A stretch of 17,718 bases of DNA from JABMRP01 sp964444795 (GTDB taxonomy: Bacteria > Planctomycetota > Planctomycetia > Pirellulales > Thermoguttaceae), in assembly GCA_964444795.1 (NCBI GenBank), contig CAYUIQ010000189.1, positions 1-17,718 of the forward strand, in the 5' to 3' direction. Below the pieces are notes generated by a model that was given only the letters and a program-made list of their open reading frames with translations, searched no databases and had not been told where the DNA came from. Within the stretch, counting starts at the first letter, position 1; every line of letters starts with the position of its first letter. The translations under genes were made by a program, and so were the position numbers. Shown here piece by piece: positions 1 to 7,298 of the stretch.

Positions 1-1342
1 GTATCGATTGGTCCAGGTGCATACGCCGGGCAACGTCGCCGTGGCGGTTCATGTCGTACTGACGCTGCAAGTCGTACTTGTGGCCCGTGGCGCTTCGGGA
101 GAGCCGGTCGAGGTCCCCTTTCTCCGGCCGGCCATGAAAACCGGAGGCAGTCTGGCGATGCCTGGCGGTTTCCGCGCGCACGGCCTGGAGTTCCGCACCG
201 CTGGGTCGCGAGAGATGCCCCTGTGGGCTCCCGGAATGCCCCGTGGCGGGCTGTCGCGCGGTTCGACGCTGGTACTCCGTCCGCAACGGCGAAGCCGACG
301 CGGGGATGCCGTTTCGGGTGACCCGAACCTGCTCGACCGGTTTGGGCCGGACCGTCGGGCCGGCGGTTCCACCCAGCCGAACGTGTCCCGGCCGACTGGG
401 CGATAGCGGGCCGGCCGATGTTCCGTTCCCCGGCCGCCGTTGCACGAACCCGGGATGATCCACGCTGGGCCGGTTCGGTATCGAACTGCCCGGTGTCGGG
501 CGAACCGTGGCACGGGTGCTGGGAACGGGTCGCGTGATCGACAAACCGGGTGATCGGGAAAGCGTCGGCCGTTGGGGGACCGTGAGCGAAGGAACGGACC
601 GACTGGGCGTCGGCCGCGTGATCGATAAACCGGGCGATCGGGAAAACGTCGGCCGTTGGGGTGTTGTGAGCGAGGGAACGGAACGACTGGGCGTCGGCCG
701 CGTGATCGGCAAACCGGGTGATCGGGAAAGCGTCGGTCGTTGGGGGGCCGTGAGCGAGGGAACGGAACGACTCGGCGTCGGTCGTGTGATCGATATGCCG
801 GGCGATCGGGAAGACGTCGGTCGTTGGGGTGTCGTGAGCGAGGGAACGGAACGACTGGGCGTCGGCCGCGTGATCGGTGAACCGGGCGATCGGGAAAACG
901 TCGGTCGTTGGGGGACCGTGAGCGAGGGGACGGAACGACTGGGCGTCGGTCGCGTGATCGATAAACCGGAGGATCGGGAAGACGTCGGGCCGGTCGGGCT
1001 GGATCGATACGACGGCGACGGGCGATAACTCGGCCGGGGAGTTGGACGCGACGGGGCCGAGTGCGTTGTTCGCGACGGCGACGGAGCCGCGTGCGTTGTT
1101 CGCGACGGGGATCGGCTCGCAGGGTGGCTGCGGCCGGAGATAGACGGCCCCGATGCGTGCGACGGCCGGGCCGGCGAGGCGCGATGTGCCGATGAACTGC
1201 CCGCGTCTGACCGGCCGGGAGATCCTCCGCTGCGCGACGGCGGGCGACCGAAGGCCGTCGAACCGAAAAGCAGAACGACGGTCAACACGAAGGTCGAGGC
1301 AATCGAATACCGGCGGGACGTTCCGTTGAAGGACGCGAACAT
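1..1342 (-). CDS. Secreted, highly basic Pro/Ser/Arg/Thr-rich tandem-repeat protein (partial, C-terminus off left edge)
   Basis: This minus-strand frame stays open for 447 codons, from the ATG at 1342-1340 to the window edge, with no stop. The start is supported by AGGGAGAG about six bases upstream. Residues 1-11 carry a basic N-region (TSRR), and a hydrophobic stretch at about 13-32 ends STAFG, so a signal peptide is likely. The mature part is rich in Ser, Pro, Arg and Thr. Residues 136-275 are five 28-residue repeats that start RSVPSLT, contain PQRPT and SRSPG, and end ITRPTPS. In the first 275 or so residues I see only one acidic residue. After residue 300 the composition becomes more ordinary and more charged (ELQAV, KGDLDRL, YDLQRQYDMNRHGD), which suggests a different domain continuing off the window. 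The function is unknown. A disordered, cationic, surface or matrix linker is an inference. Confidence 0.8.
   Translation of the reverse strand, partial: MFASFNGTSRRYSIASTFVLTVVLLFGSTAFGRPPSRSGGSPGRSDAGSSSAHRASPARPSHASGPSISGRSHPASRSPSRTTHAAPSPSRTTHSAPSRPTPRPSYRPSPSYRSSPTGPTSSRSSGLSITRPTPSRSVPSLTVPQRPTFSRSPGSPITRPTPSRSVPSLTTPQRPTSSRSPGISITRPTPSRSVPSLTAPQRPTLSRSPGLPITRPTPSRSVPSLTTPQRPTFSRSPGLSITRPTPSRSVPSLTVPQRPTLSRSPGLSITRPVPSTRATVRPTPGSSIPNRPSVDHPGFVQRRPGNGTSAGPLSPSRPGHVRLGGTAGPTVRPKPVEQVRVTRNGIPASASPLRTEYQRRTARQPATGHSGSPQGHLSRPSGAELQAVRAETARHRQTASGFHGRPEKGDLDRLSRSATGHKYDLQRQYDMNRHGDVARRMHLDQSI
518..937 (-). repeat. Five 84-bp in-frame tandem repeats inside the secreted protein gene
   Basis: On the plus strand GTGATCG-like unit starts occur at 534, 618, 702, 786, 870 and 954, exactly 84 bases apart. 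In the coding direction five complete units span 937 to 518, with a decayed partial unit upstream at about 938-1000. Units differ mainly at three codon positions: V/T/A after SLT, F/L/S after RPT, and L/S/I with S/P after SPG. The rest is nearly constant. There are no spacers between units, so this is not a CRISPR array. Confidence 0.95.
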
Positions 1343-1760
1343 GGTTTTCTCTCCCTTGACTCCAGAGAAACGGCGGTCTGGAATTCTTGTTGCTGTTCAC
1401 CGGAATTCGCCAGCGTGGAGAAACCGGTCGGAAGCATGACAATGGAAAGTTTTACGGATTTTTGGACGAACTCTCCGCGGCACGATAAACACGCAGCTTG
1501 CCGCGTATGCCTTATTTGCAAGAAGCGTGCCGTTTGGCGGCTTGTTCAAGAGATGACACGCTCGTATCGTGGCAAGTAATGCATCGAAAACAGTTTAGCG
1601 ACACCACCATTATACGCGCCGGCCGCGGAAGCCAAGGGGGGAGAAGTCAGCGTGCAGTCGATCTGATCGCACTTCTTGTCACTATGACGACAAGGCCCGG
1701 TGGGGGAAGAGCGTTGCCCGATAGGAGGTGGCCAAGGCACCGCGGAGCCGGTCGGTGGAA
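1343..1760. other. Non-coding gap between two minus-strand genes
   Basis: I see no convincing gene in this 418-base stretch. Overlapping open frames on both strands have shadow-like composition. On the minus strand a TATAAT hexamer (plus positions 1609-1614) follows a weak TTGGCT-like element. It could be a promoter for the repeat-protein gene with a leader of about 260 bases, but the spacing is poor and this is only a suggestion. Confidence 0.4.
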
Positions 1761-2093
1761 TCAGACTTCGGCAATCAGGCGATCGGCCTCTTCTTCGAGC
1801 GAGTCGGCCATGCCGCGAATTTCCTCGACCAACTTGGCCGAGTCGGTCTCGCTGCGGACCAGTTCGGCGGCAGCTCGCCAGACGTCGCCCGCCGGTTCTT
1901 CTGATCGCTGGGAAAAGAACTGGAGCAGTAGCTTCCCGAAGGTCTTTACGTCGATCTTCTGTTGCTCGACCTCGACGGCCATGCGCCGCCACTGCACGGC
2001 ATCCTCGCGCAGACGCCGCGAATGGTCCCGCCGCTGATCGGCACTCTTGGGTCTTGCCGGCTGCCGATGTGCCGGCGACGGCCGAAATTCCAT
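1761..2093 (-). CDS. Small charged helical protein, function unknown
   Basis: This encodes a 110-residue protein starting with ATG at 2093 and ending in TGA at 1763-1761. AAGGAG lies about seven bases before this ATG. A GTG 18 bases further upstream would place that site inside the gene, so the ATG is preferred. The first 30 residues are Pro/Arg/Gln-rich and probably disordered. From about residue 35 the protein looks helical and amphipathic, with a run around KTFGKLLLQFFSQ and an acidic tail containing VEEIRGMADSLEEEADRLIAEV-type heptads. I see no signal peptide, no membrane segment and no recognisable catalytic motif. It is unlike the neighbouring carbohydrate genes, and I do not recognise a family. 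Coding is supported by the start site and by an amino-acid composition that the other frames here lack. Confidence 0.6.
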   Translation of the reverse strand: MEFRPSPAHRQPARPKSADQRRDHSRRLREDAVQWRRMAVEVEQQKIDVKTFGKLLLQFFSQRSEEPAGDVWRAAAELVRSETDSAKLVEEIRGMADSLEEEADRLIAEV

Positions 2094-2343
2094 CCTGCCG
2101 CTCCTTCCCACTCGATTCCCAGCTCGCCCTTTGAATTTTGAGTCGGTTTAGCCGTCCAGACTCTCTGCGAATCCTCAGCCCTGGTCAGACTCCCCGTACT
2201 CAAGTGCCTCCAGAGTAATTCGCCCGGTGCCCGGTTTCCAGGAAAAGCACCGAAAGTGGGGCAAGATCTTTGGAAAAGTGGCGTTCTCGAAGACATTGTG
2301 ATAACAGGCGCAAGATAGGATAACTGGAGAACGACCCCCCTCT

Positions 2344-2393
2344 CGTTCCCACGCGTCCGTATGGGAACGCACCACCGCGACGCTTTAAGTCGC
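2344..2393. repeat. Two-hairpin REP-like intergenic repeat
   Basis: CGTTCCCA at 2344-2351 and TGGGAACG at 2362-2369 form an 8-bp inverted repeat with a 10-base loop. It is followed by GCGAC at 2377-2381 and GTCGC at 2389-2393 around a 7-base loop. Two adjacent hairpins of this form, CGTTCCCACGC followed by GACGC-type arms, resemble a dispersed repeat that I recall from many bacterial genomes. That family assignment is from memory. The hairpins are visible directly. Confidence 0.65.
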
Positions 2394-2615
2394 TGGAAAT
2401 GAGCGGAGGCCCTGCCCGCGGTTCACAGGTGTCGCGCTGAGCTGCGGGTGTATTCGTTCGGAGGGCCACCCTTTCGATGGCTTTGCCTGAGATCGTGCGG
2501 GAAAATGTCAGGTTTTTCCGGCTTTTTGCGCTGCCTGTGCGCCGTTCCGCGTCTCGTTCATTTCCCGTGAAGCGGCCGCCGAGCATTCGAAATTACCTTG
2601 GAAGCCAAATCATAA

Positions 2616-2644
2616 TTCCCTAAGATCAGGCCCGCGCGTATGAT
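2616..2644 (+). promoter_or_regulatory. Possible sigma-70-type promoter of sulfatase 1
   Basis: TATGAT at 2639-2644 matches the -10 consensus at five of six positions. TTCCCT lies 17 bases upstream (2616-2621) as a weak -35. The -10 ends 69 bases before the chosen ATG at 2714. Planctomycete promoter rules may differ, so confidence is low. Confidence 0.3.
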
Positions 2645-2713
2645 TTGCTGACCGTGGAGGGGGGGTATCCGCTTCCCGAACTAATCTCAGCAAACCGAAT
2701 AAGGGTCAAGCAA

Positions 2714-4453
2714 ATGACTAGGGCTATTCTGAGTGGGGTGGTGTTCATCGTGGGTGTCACCTGGTGTGTCGACGGTTGGGCCCAAAGCCCACAGCGTGGC
2801 AGAATCGTGCATGATGCGGAGTACTATATTCTCGCAGCCCAAAATGGCGAGAAATGGACTGCCGAGGATCAGGGGATTGCTGCCAAGTTGGCGGCCCTGC
2901 GGAAGAAGTACGGCCAGCCGCCGAACATCATCCACGTCATGTGGGACGATACAGCCTTCGGCGACGTGGGGATTCCGGCGATCCAGAAGGTCCGCGGCCT
3001 GCAAACACCGCATCTGAACAGGATGGCCGAGGAGGGGATCCTCTTTACGCGCATGTACACCGAGGTAGGTTGCACCCCCAGCCGGGCCGCCGTGGTCACC
3101 GGCCGACATGCGATCCGCAACGGGATGTACAACATCGGCATGCTCCGCGAGATGCACGGGATGCGCGGCGAGGAAGTAACCATGGCCGAGGTCCTCTCTC
3201 AGGCCGGCTATGCCACCGCCTTCCACGGCAAGTGGCACCTGGGCGATATCGAGCAGAGCTACGCGCATAACCAGGGCTTCGACGAGGCGTTCTTTACCGG
3301 CTACAACCAGATCCTCTCACTCTGGACCCGCAAGGGCGAAGCGGCCAACGCGACCATCGGCCTCTACGAAGACATGCTCCCGGCGGACCCCTACAGACTG
3401 GATGACACGTTTATCACCAAGGGTTGGGTGATGGTGTTGGAGGGCCACAAGGGCGGGAAAGCGCGCCAGTGGGGCGACAACAGCTTCGAGACCTACGAGA
3501 AGATTGATGGCGAGGCGCAGCGCCGCACGTTGGAGTTCATCGAGCGTAACGCGAAGGCCGGCAAACCGTTCTACGTGGCAAATTGGCCGATGTTGGCGCC
3601 GTTCCTTCCCAGCCCGAAGAAGGTCTCAGCGGCTCGGAGCCTGCTGCAGGACGGACTGCAAGGCAACATCGACCCGTTCGTCGGCAAGCTGATGGCCAAG
3701 CTCAGGGAATTGGGCATCGCCGAGAACACGCTGGTCGTCTGCATGGCCGACAACGGGCCGATGGCCCATAACCCGCCGCCGGGTTGCGGCTTCGCCGAGA
3801 CGATCTTCCGCGGCGGCAAGGGCGACTTTCTCGAAGGGGGCGTCCGTGTCCCGGCCCAGGCCTGGTGGCCGGGGATGATCGAACCGGGACAGATCGTCGG
3901 CGACATCATCCACGAGACCGACCTGTTCACCACTTTCGCCCGGCTGGCCGGGGCAAGGCAACACGTGCCCACCGATCGCGTCGTCGATGGGATCGACCAG
4001 TCGGCCCTGCTCTTAAACGGCGATACGCATAGCCGCCGCGACTATGTGTTTATCTACGCGGGCCCGCAACTCGGCGCGACGGTCAAGGGCAACTACAAAC
4101 GGCACTGGATATCGTCGGATCCGATCGGCGAGGCCAGCGGCATCCCCGCCGGATTCTTCTTCCTGCCGTCGGATCCCCGCGAGAAGCAGCCGATGCTGGT
4201 CAACCTGATCCATCTGAAGAGCCCGTTTGCGCGGATGAGGCTGCGTCACGAACTGTGGAAGAAGAAGTACCCCGACGTCAAAGAGGTCCACGGCGTCCCC
4301 TGGACGGGCATCGAAAACGCCCCGCCCGAGGTCCGCGCCCTCTCCCGGCCGCCGGTCGATTTGCGGAAGCTGCCGTTCGATCCGCTGGAGTACATCGAGA
4401 ATCTGGACCAGTTGCCTTTCGACCCGAGCTTGGACCCGGGCTTGGGCAATTAG
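2714..4453 (+). CDS. Secreted sulfatase 1 (S1 family, Cys-type)
   Basis: This 579-residue sulfatase would hydrolyse sulfate esters, most likely on a polysaccharide, after export. The ATG at 2714 is chosen because it begins a signal peptide (MTRAIL, hydrophobic to about residue 18, ending near GWAQ). The in-frame TTG at 2645 would put a polar stretch in front of it. Seen in the sequence: the metal-binding pair D78-D79 after PPNIIHVMW, the formylglycine motif C120-T-P-S-R with TGRH, GKWHLG near 172, D346-N347-G348, and GGKGDFLEGGVRVP with K369. The length fits the family. Oddly, the PMLAPF segment ends in F297 where sulfatase 2 of this window has PMVAPH, so a usual active-site His seems to be missing. 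Cys120 would need a formylglycine-generating or anaerobic sulfatase-maturing enzyme, and none is encoded here. The stop codon overlaps the convergent AKR gene. Confidence 0.92.
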   Translation: MTRAILSGVVFIVGVTWCVDGWAQSPQRGRIVHDAEYYILAAQNGEKWTAEDQGIAAKLAALRKKYGQPPNIIHVMWDDTAFGDVGIPAIQKVRGLQTPHLNRMAEEGILFTRMYTEVGCTPSRAAVVTGRHAIRNGMYNIGMLREMHGMRGEEVTMAEVLSQAGYATAFHGKWHLGDIEQSYAHNQGFDEAFFTGYNQILSLWTRKGEAANATIGLYEDMLPADPYRLDDTFITKGWVMVLEGHKGGKARQWGDNSFETYEKIDGEAQRRTLEFIERNAKAGKPFYVANWPMLAPFLPSPKKVSAARSLLQDGLQGNIDPFVGKLMAKLRELGIAENTLVVCMADNGPMAHNPPPGCGFAETIFRGGKGDFLEGGVRVPAQAWWPGMIEPGQIVGDIIHETDLFTTFARLAGARQHVPTDRVVDGIDQSALLLNGDTHSRRDYVFIYAGPQLGATVKGNYKRHWISSDPIGEASGIPAGFFFLPSDPREKQPMLVNLIHLKSPFARMRLRHELWKKKYPDVKEVHGVPWTGIENAPPEVRALSRPPVDLRKLPFDPLEYIENLDQLPFDPSLDPGLGN

Positions 4454-5589
4454 ACATATTCCGAGTCTTTGAGCCAGCGGTAGTGATACGGCAAGTTGGC
4501 CCAAGCGCGGTCCATGGCCCGATCCAACTCGGCCTTCTCCTCGGCGTCCAACGCGCGCCGCTCGGCCACGGCCAGGGCGACGTTGTCGACCTGCTGGGCA
4601 TTGATCATACCGGGGATCGGGGCGGTGATGGCCGGGTTGCAGAGGATGTAGCGAACGGCCAAACGAGCCGCCCGGTTGTCTTCCTCTTCGTGCGGATTGC
4701 CCGCCGAACTGTCGCCTTTGAACAGGGCGTTGCCGGCGAAGGGCTTGATGCCGAAGAAACCGCAGTCGCACTTCTTAACCGCCTCGAAGAAGCCGGTGCC
4801 GTCTTCGGCCAACACTTTCGTCTTGGCCGTATAGGGTGTAATGACCACGTCGATCTGGTCGGGGAAGGTCTCCATCATGTACTTCAGCCAGGGGAGATCG
4901 TGCGAGGAAATACCGGTCATCCGGGCTTTGCCCGACTTCTTCGCACGGTCGAGTCCCTCGGCGATGCCTTCCGATTCGGCCGGCGTATGGGGATAGATCC
5001 ACTGGCCGTTCTCACCGCGCCGCCCGTTCACTCCGCAAACGATGCGGTAAAGGTCGACGTACTCCTGTTTACAAACCTTGAGCGAATCCTCGAAGACGGC
5101 CATCAGGGCGTCGCCGTTGCACTGCTGGGGGCTTCGCGCTTCGCGTTCGTACCACGACCAGCCGAGGTACATCTGATCGCGGCGTCCTTCGAGCGCTTTG
5201 CTGTAGGCCTGGATTTCCGCGCCGGTGCAGGCGTCGATGTAGTTGATCCCCCGTTCGATGCACCGGGTGACGACGTCGTAGCGGTTCTTCTGGAAGTCGG
5301 GGTTGTTGACGTTGGCGCTGAGCCAACTGGCGCCTTGGAACAATCCGGGCACCATCAGGTTGACCCGTTTCCAGTGCCCGCCGAGGCAGACGGCCGAGAC
5401 CATCCAGTCGGTCTTGCCGCAACGGCGGTACTCCATGTCGGGATTGTAATTGAGGATCTTGCTCGTGTCGGCCTCGGCCGCATTGCCCACCGAAACGATA
5501 TTGCCGGCCGAAACACCCGCCGCCAGAGCCGCCGCGCCGACGGCACTCTCGCGGACGAATTCCCGACGCGTTACCCGACGATCCGCCAT
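4450..5589 (-). CDS. Tat-exported aldo/keto-reductase-fold protein 1
   Basis: This 379-residue protein has a Tat signal (TRREFV at residues 7-12, then AVGAAALAAG) followed by an AKR-type barrel: YRRCGKTDWMVSAVCLGGH, GINYIDAC, EYVDLYRI, GKARMTGISSH, FFGIKPFAG and the C-terminal ITAPIPGMINAQQVDNV, which resembles an AKR NADP-binding strand. The start has AAGGAG eight bases upstream. D119 is at the usual catalytic Asp position. However, the expected Tyr five residues later is Ala, the Lys strand reads YLGWSWY, and the His position after DLYRI is V/C, so the normal D-Y-K-H tetrad is not visible. An NADP-dependent sugar-related reaction in the periplasm is the default family guess, but activity is uncertain. 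It is a tandem paralogue of the gene at 5794-6888, and its stop overlaps sulfatase 1 tail to tail. Confidence 0.85.
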   Translation of the reverse strand: MADRRVTRREFVRESAVGAAALAAGVSAGNIVSVGNAAEADTSKILNYNPDMEYRRCGKTDWMVSAVCLGGHWKRVNLMVPGLFQGASWLSANVNNPDFQKNRYDVVTRCIERGINYIDACTGAEIQAYSKALEGRRDQMYLGWSWYEREARSPQQCNGDALMAVFEDSLKVCKQEYVDLYRIVCGVNGRRGENGQWIYPHTPAESEGIAEGLDRAKKSGKARMTGISSHDLPWLKYMMETFPDQIDVVITPYTAKTKVLAEDGTGFFEAVKKCDCGFFGIKPFAGNALFKGDSSAGNPHEEEDNRAARLAVRYILCNPAITAPIPGMINAQQVDNVALAVAERRALDAEEKAELDRAMDRAWANLPYHYRWLKDSEYV

Positions 5590-5633
5590 GACTTGGACTC
5601 CTTGATTGGAGAGAGTAATGTCCGCGATTTTCC

Positions 5634-5672
5634 ATTATAACCGCTGGGCACCCAGGGAATGCAACCCCTGGG
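5634..5672 (-). promoter_or_regulatory. Probable promoter of AKR protein 1 with an inverted repeat over the -35 region
   Basis: Read on the minus strand, a perfect TATAAT (plus 5634-5639) lies 45 bases before the ATG. TTGCAT (5659-5664) sits 19 bases further upstream, a little far. CCCAGGG at 5651-5657 and CCCTGGG at 5666-5672 form a 7-bp inverted repeat around eight bases that include the -35. This could be an operator, which is inference. Confidence 0.4.
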
Positions 5673-5793
5673 CGTGGTTCACTCGTCGCGCGCCGGGAAA
5701 AAGGCGCGGAGGGGCAGGGTGCTTTCTCACCCGTCCGCGTTACGCTTTTTGTAAGCATTTCCTTCGTTTAATCGCCGGTTTCCGTGCGGCGGC

Positions 5794-6888
5794 TCACACC
5801 CACTCCCAATCCTTCAGCCATCGGTAGTGGTAAGGCAGGTTGGCCCAGGCGCGGTCCATGGCCCGATCCAATTCGGCCTTCTCGTTGGTATCCAACTCGC
5901 GCCGCTCGGCCACGGCCAGGGCGACGTTGTCGACCTGATGCTCGTTGATCATGCCGGGAATCGGGGCGGTAATCGACGGATTGTGGAGAATGTAACGCAT
6001 CGCCAGCCGGGCCAGTCGATCGTCTTTCTCGGCCGTGGGGCTATCCAGTGAACTGTCACCCTCAAATAGCGAGGTGCCGGCGAACGGTTTGATACCGAAG
6101 AATCCGCAATCGCATTTCTTCACGTCGTCGAAGAAACTCTCCTCCGGCAGCACCTTGCTCTTGGCCGTGTAGGGAGTGACCACGACGTCGATCGCCTCGG
6201 GATACGTTTTCATCATGTGCGAGAGCCAGGTGCGGTTGTGCGACGAGATGCCGGTCATCCGCGCCTTGCCCGCCTTCTTTGCCGTGGTCAACGCCTCGGC
6301 GATCCACTCGGCTTCCTGCTCGCTGTGCTCGCCGTTGGAAAGACAGGTGATGCGCCACAGATCGACGTACTCTTCCTGGCTACGTTTCATGCCCTGGTCG
6401 AGGCTTTCGGTGAGCTTCTTCGCCGAGCGCCAAGGCCGGCGGCGCGATTCCTGCTGATACCACGACCAGCCGAGATGCATCTTGTCGCGCCGGCCTTTCA
6501 GGGCCTTGCTGTACATCTGGATCTCTTCGCTGGTGCAGGCGTCGATGTAGTTGATCCCCCGTTCAATACACCGGCTGACCACCTCGTACCGGTTCTTATG
6601 AAAATCCTCGCTGGTCAAATCGGCGCTGAGCCAACTCTTGCCCTCGAACAGCCCGGGCACCATCAGGTTGACCCGTTTCCAGTGTCCGCCGAGACAGACG
6701 GCCGAAATCATCCAATCGGTCTTTCCGCAACGGCGATACTCCATGTCGGCGTTGTAGTTCATGATCTTGCTGGTATCGGCCTCGGCGGCATTGCCGACTC
6801 CGACCGTGGCCGACATTCCGGCCGCCAGCGCGGCGGCCCCGACGGCACTGTCACGAACGAATTCCCGACGCGTCAAACGATCCGACAT
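5794..6888 (-). CDS. Tat-exported aldo/keto-reductase-fold protein 2
   Basis: This 364-residue protein is a close paralogue of the product of 4450-5589. The Tat signal (TRREFV at residues 6-11), the N-terminal third and the C-terminal third are almost the same, while the middle (about residues 145-200) differs and is shorter. The ATG at 6888 is chosen because GGGAGG lies about seven bases upstream and it aligns with the start of the paralogue. The same frame extends to 7158, but that part has no paralogue match. D117 remains, the +5 position is Glu instead of Tyr, the Lys strand reads HLGWSWY, and the His position after DLWRI is T/C. The atypical tetrad is therefore shared with the neighbour. 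CDCGFFGIKPFAG and AITAPIPG-like cofactor segments are kept. Reaction and substrate are unknown. The probable location is the periplasm. Confidence 0.85.
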   Translation of the reverse strand: MSDRLTRREFVRDSAVGAAALAAGMSATVGVGNAAEADTSKIMNYNADMEYRRCGKTDWMISAVCLGGHWKRVNLMVPGLFEGKSWLSADLTSEDFHKNRYEVVSRCIERGINYIDACTSEEIQMYSKALKGRRDKMHLGWSWYQQESRRRPWRSAKKLTESLDQGMKRSQEEYVDLWRITCLSNGEHSEQEAEWIAEALTTAKKAGKARMTGISSHNRTWLSHMMKTYPEAIDVVVTPYTAKSKVLPEESFFDDVKKCDCGFFGIKPFAGTSLFEGDSSLDSPTAEKDDRLARLAMRYILHNPSITAPIPGMINEHQVDNVALAVAERRELDTNEKAELDRAMDRAWANLPYHYRWLKDWEWV

Positions 6889-7298
6889 ACCCGATCCTCC
6901 CATGCTGGCCTTTTGGTACCCCAAGCGTCCGCGATCCCATACCGCCGACACACGTCCTGCTCGTCGCCCCGTATCCTGCGCTCTTAACCGGCGGGAATCA
7001 AGCACTCTCTGGGAAAATGCGGAAATTTTTCCCATCCGACGCGATGGTGCGCATAAGGCCCATGATCGGCACACCTTCCCGATCGCCTTGAGCGAACGCC
7101 CGGGGGCCAACGCCGTTGAGATGTAGCCGGAGTCGTGAGACTTCGGGGGATACCACAAATCGACCGAATTCTAACGAATCCGGCTGCCAAAATCTTCGAG
7201 TTGTAACCATTGGCCCCTTCCGTGCATCAGTGTGTATAGGTATGGAAACAACAAGCGTCGCACGAGCGATTCGACGCGGAAACAGGGAGAGGAACGCC
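6889..7298. other. Divergent intergenic region between AKR protein 2 and the thioredoxin
   Basis: This 410-base stretch holds no gene I can support. In-frame extensions of both flanking genes run into it, but neither has a ribosome-binding site nor protein-like composition. It must contain promoters for both directions. On the plus strand TTGGCC at 7210-7215 and TGTATA at 7233-7238 are 17 bases apart and are a weak candidate for the thioredoxin gene. Confidence 0.4.

Larger units (their letters stand above)
2094..2713. other. Intergenic region between divergent genes, carrying a REP-like element
   Basis: The gap is 620 bases and separates the small minus-strand protein gene from plus-strand sulfatase 1. 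I found no convincing gene in it. Open frames such as the one at 2200-2586 on the minus strand read through the inverted repeat at 2344-2393 and are repeat translations. The right end holds the probable promoter and leader of sulfatase 1. Confidence 0.5.

Noticed and set aside
518..937. CRISPR-like array
   Set aside because: Units are contiguous 84-bp repeats without unique spacers, and no cas genes are near.
507..1028. Open frame of 173 codons on the plus strand across the 84-bp repeats, reading VIDKPGDRE-type units
   Set aside because: Its upstream frame is closed and has no signal peptide or clear start site. The minus-strand frame over the same DNA is open for 447 codons with signal peptide and ribosome-binding site. 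Any frame stays open in an 84-bp array, since 84 is divisible by three.
2200..2586. Open frame of 128 codons on the minus strand
   Set aside because: Part of it is a translation of the REP-like inverted repeat, and there is no ribosome-binding site or domain.
2645..2713. Upstream TTG start for sulfatase 1
   Set aside because: It would put 23 polar residues before a good signal peptide that begins with the ATG at 2714.
4255..5640. Long plus-strand frame (461 codons) opposite AKR protein 1
   Set aside because: It is antisense to a gene with clear family motifs. High GC at third codon positions opens the opposite frame.
6889..7158. N-terminal extension of AKR protein 2
   Set aside because: The paralogue starts at the position equal to 6888, where the Tat signal and ribosome-binding site are. 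The extension has no match or site.
7116..7298. N-terminal extension of the thioredoxin, including an ATG at 7242
   Set aside because: No ribosome-binding site, and it would bury the lipoprotein signal peptide.
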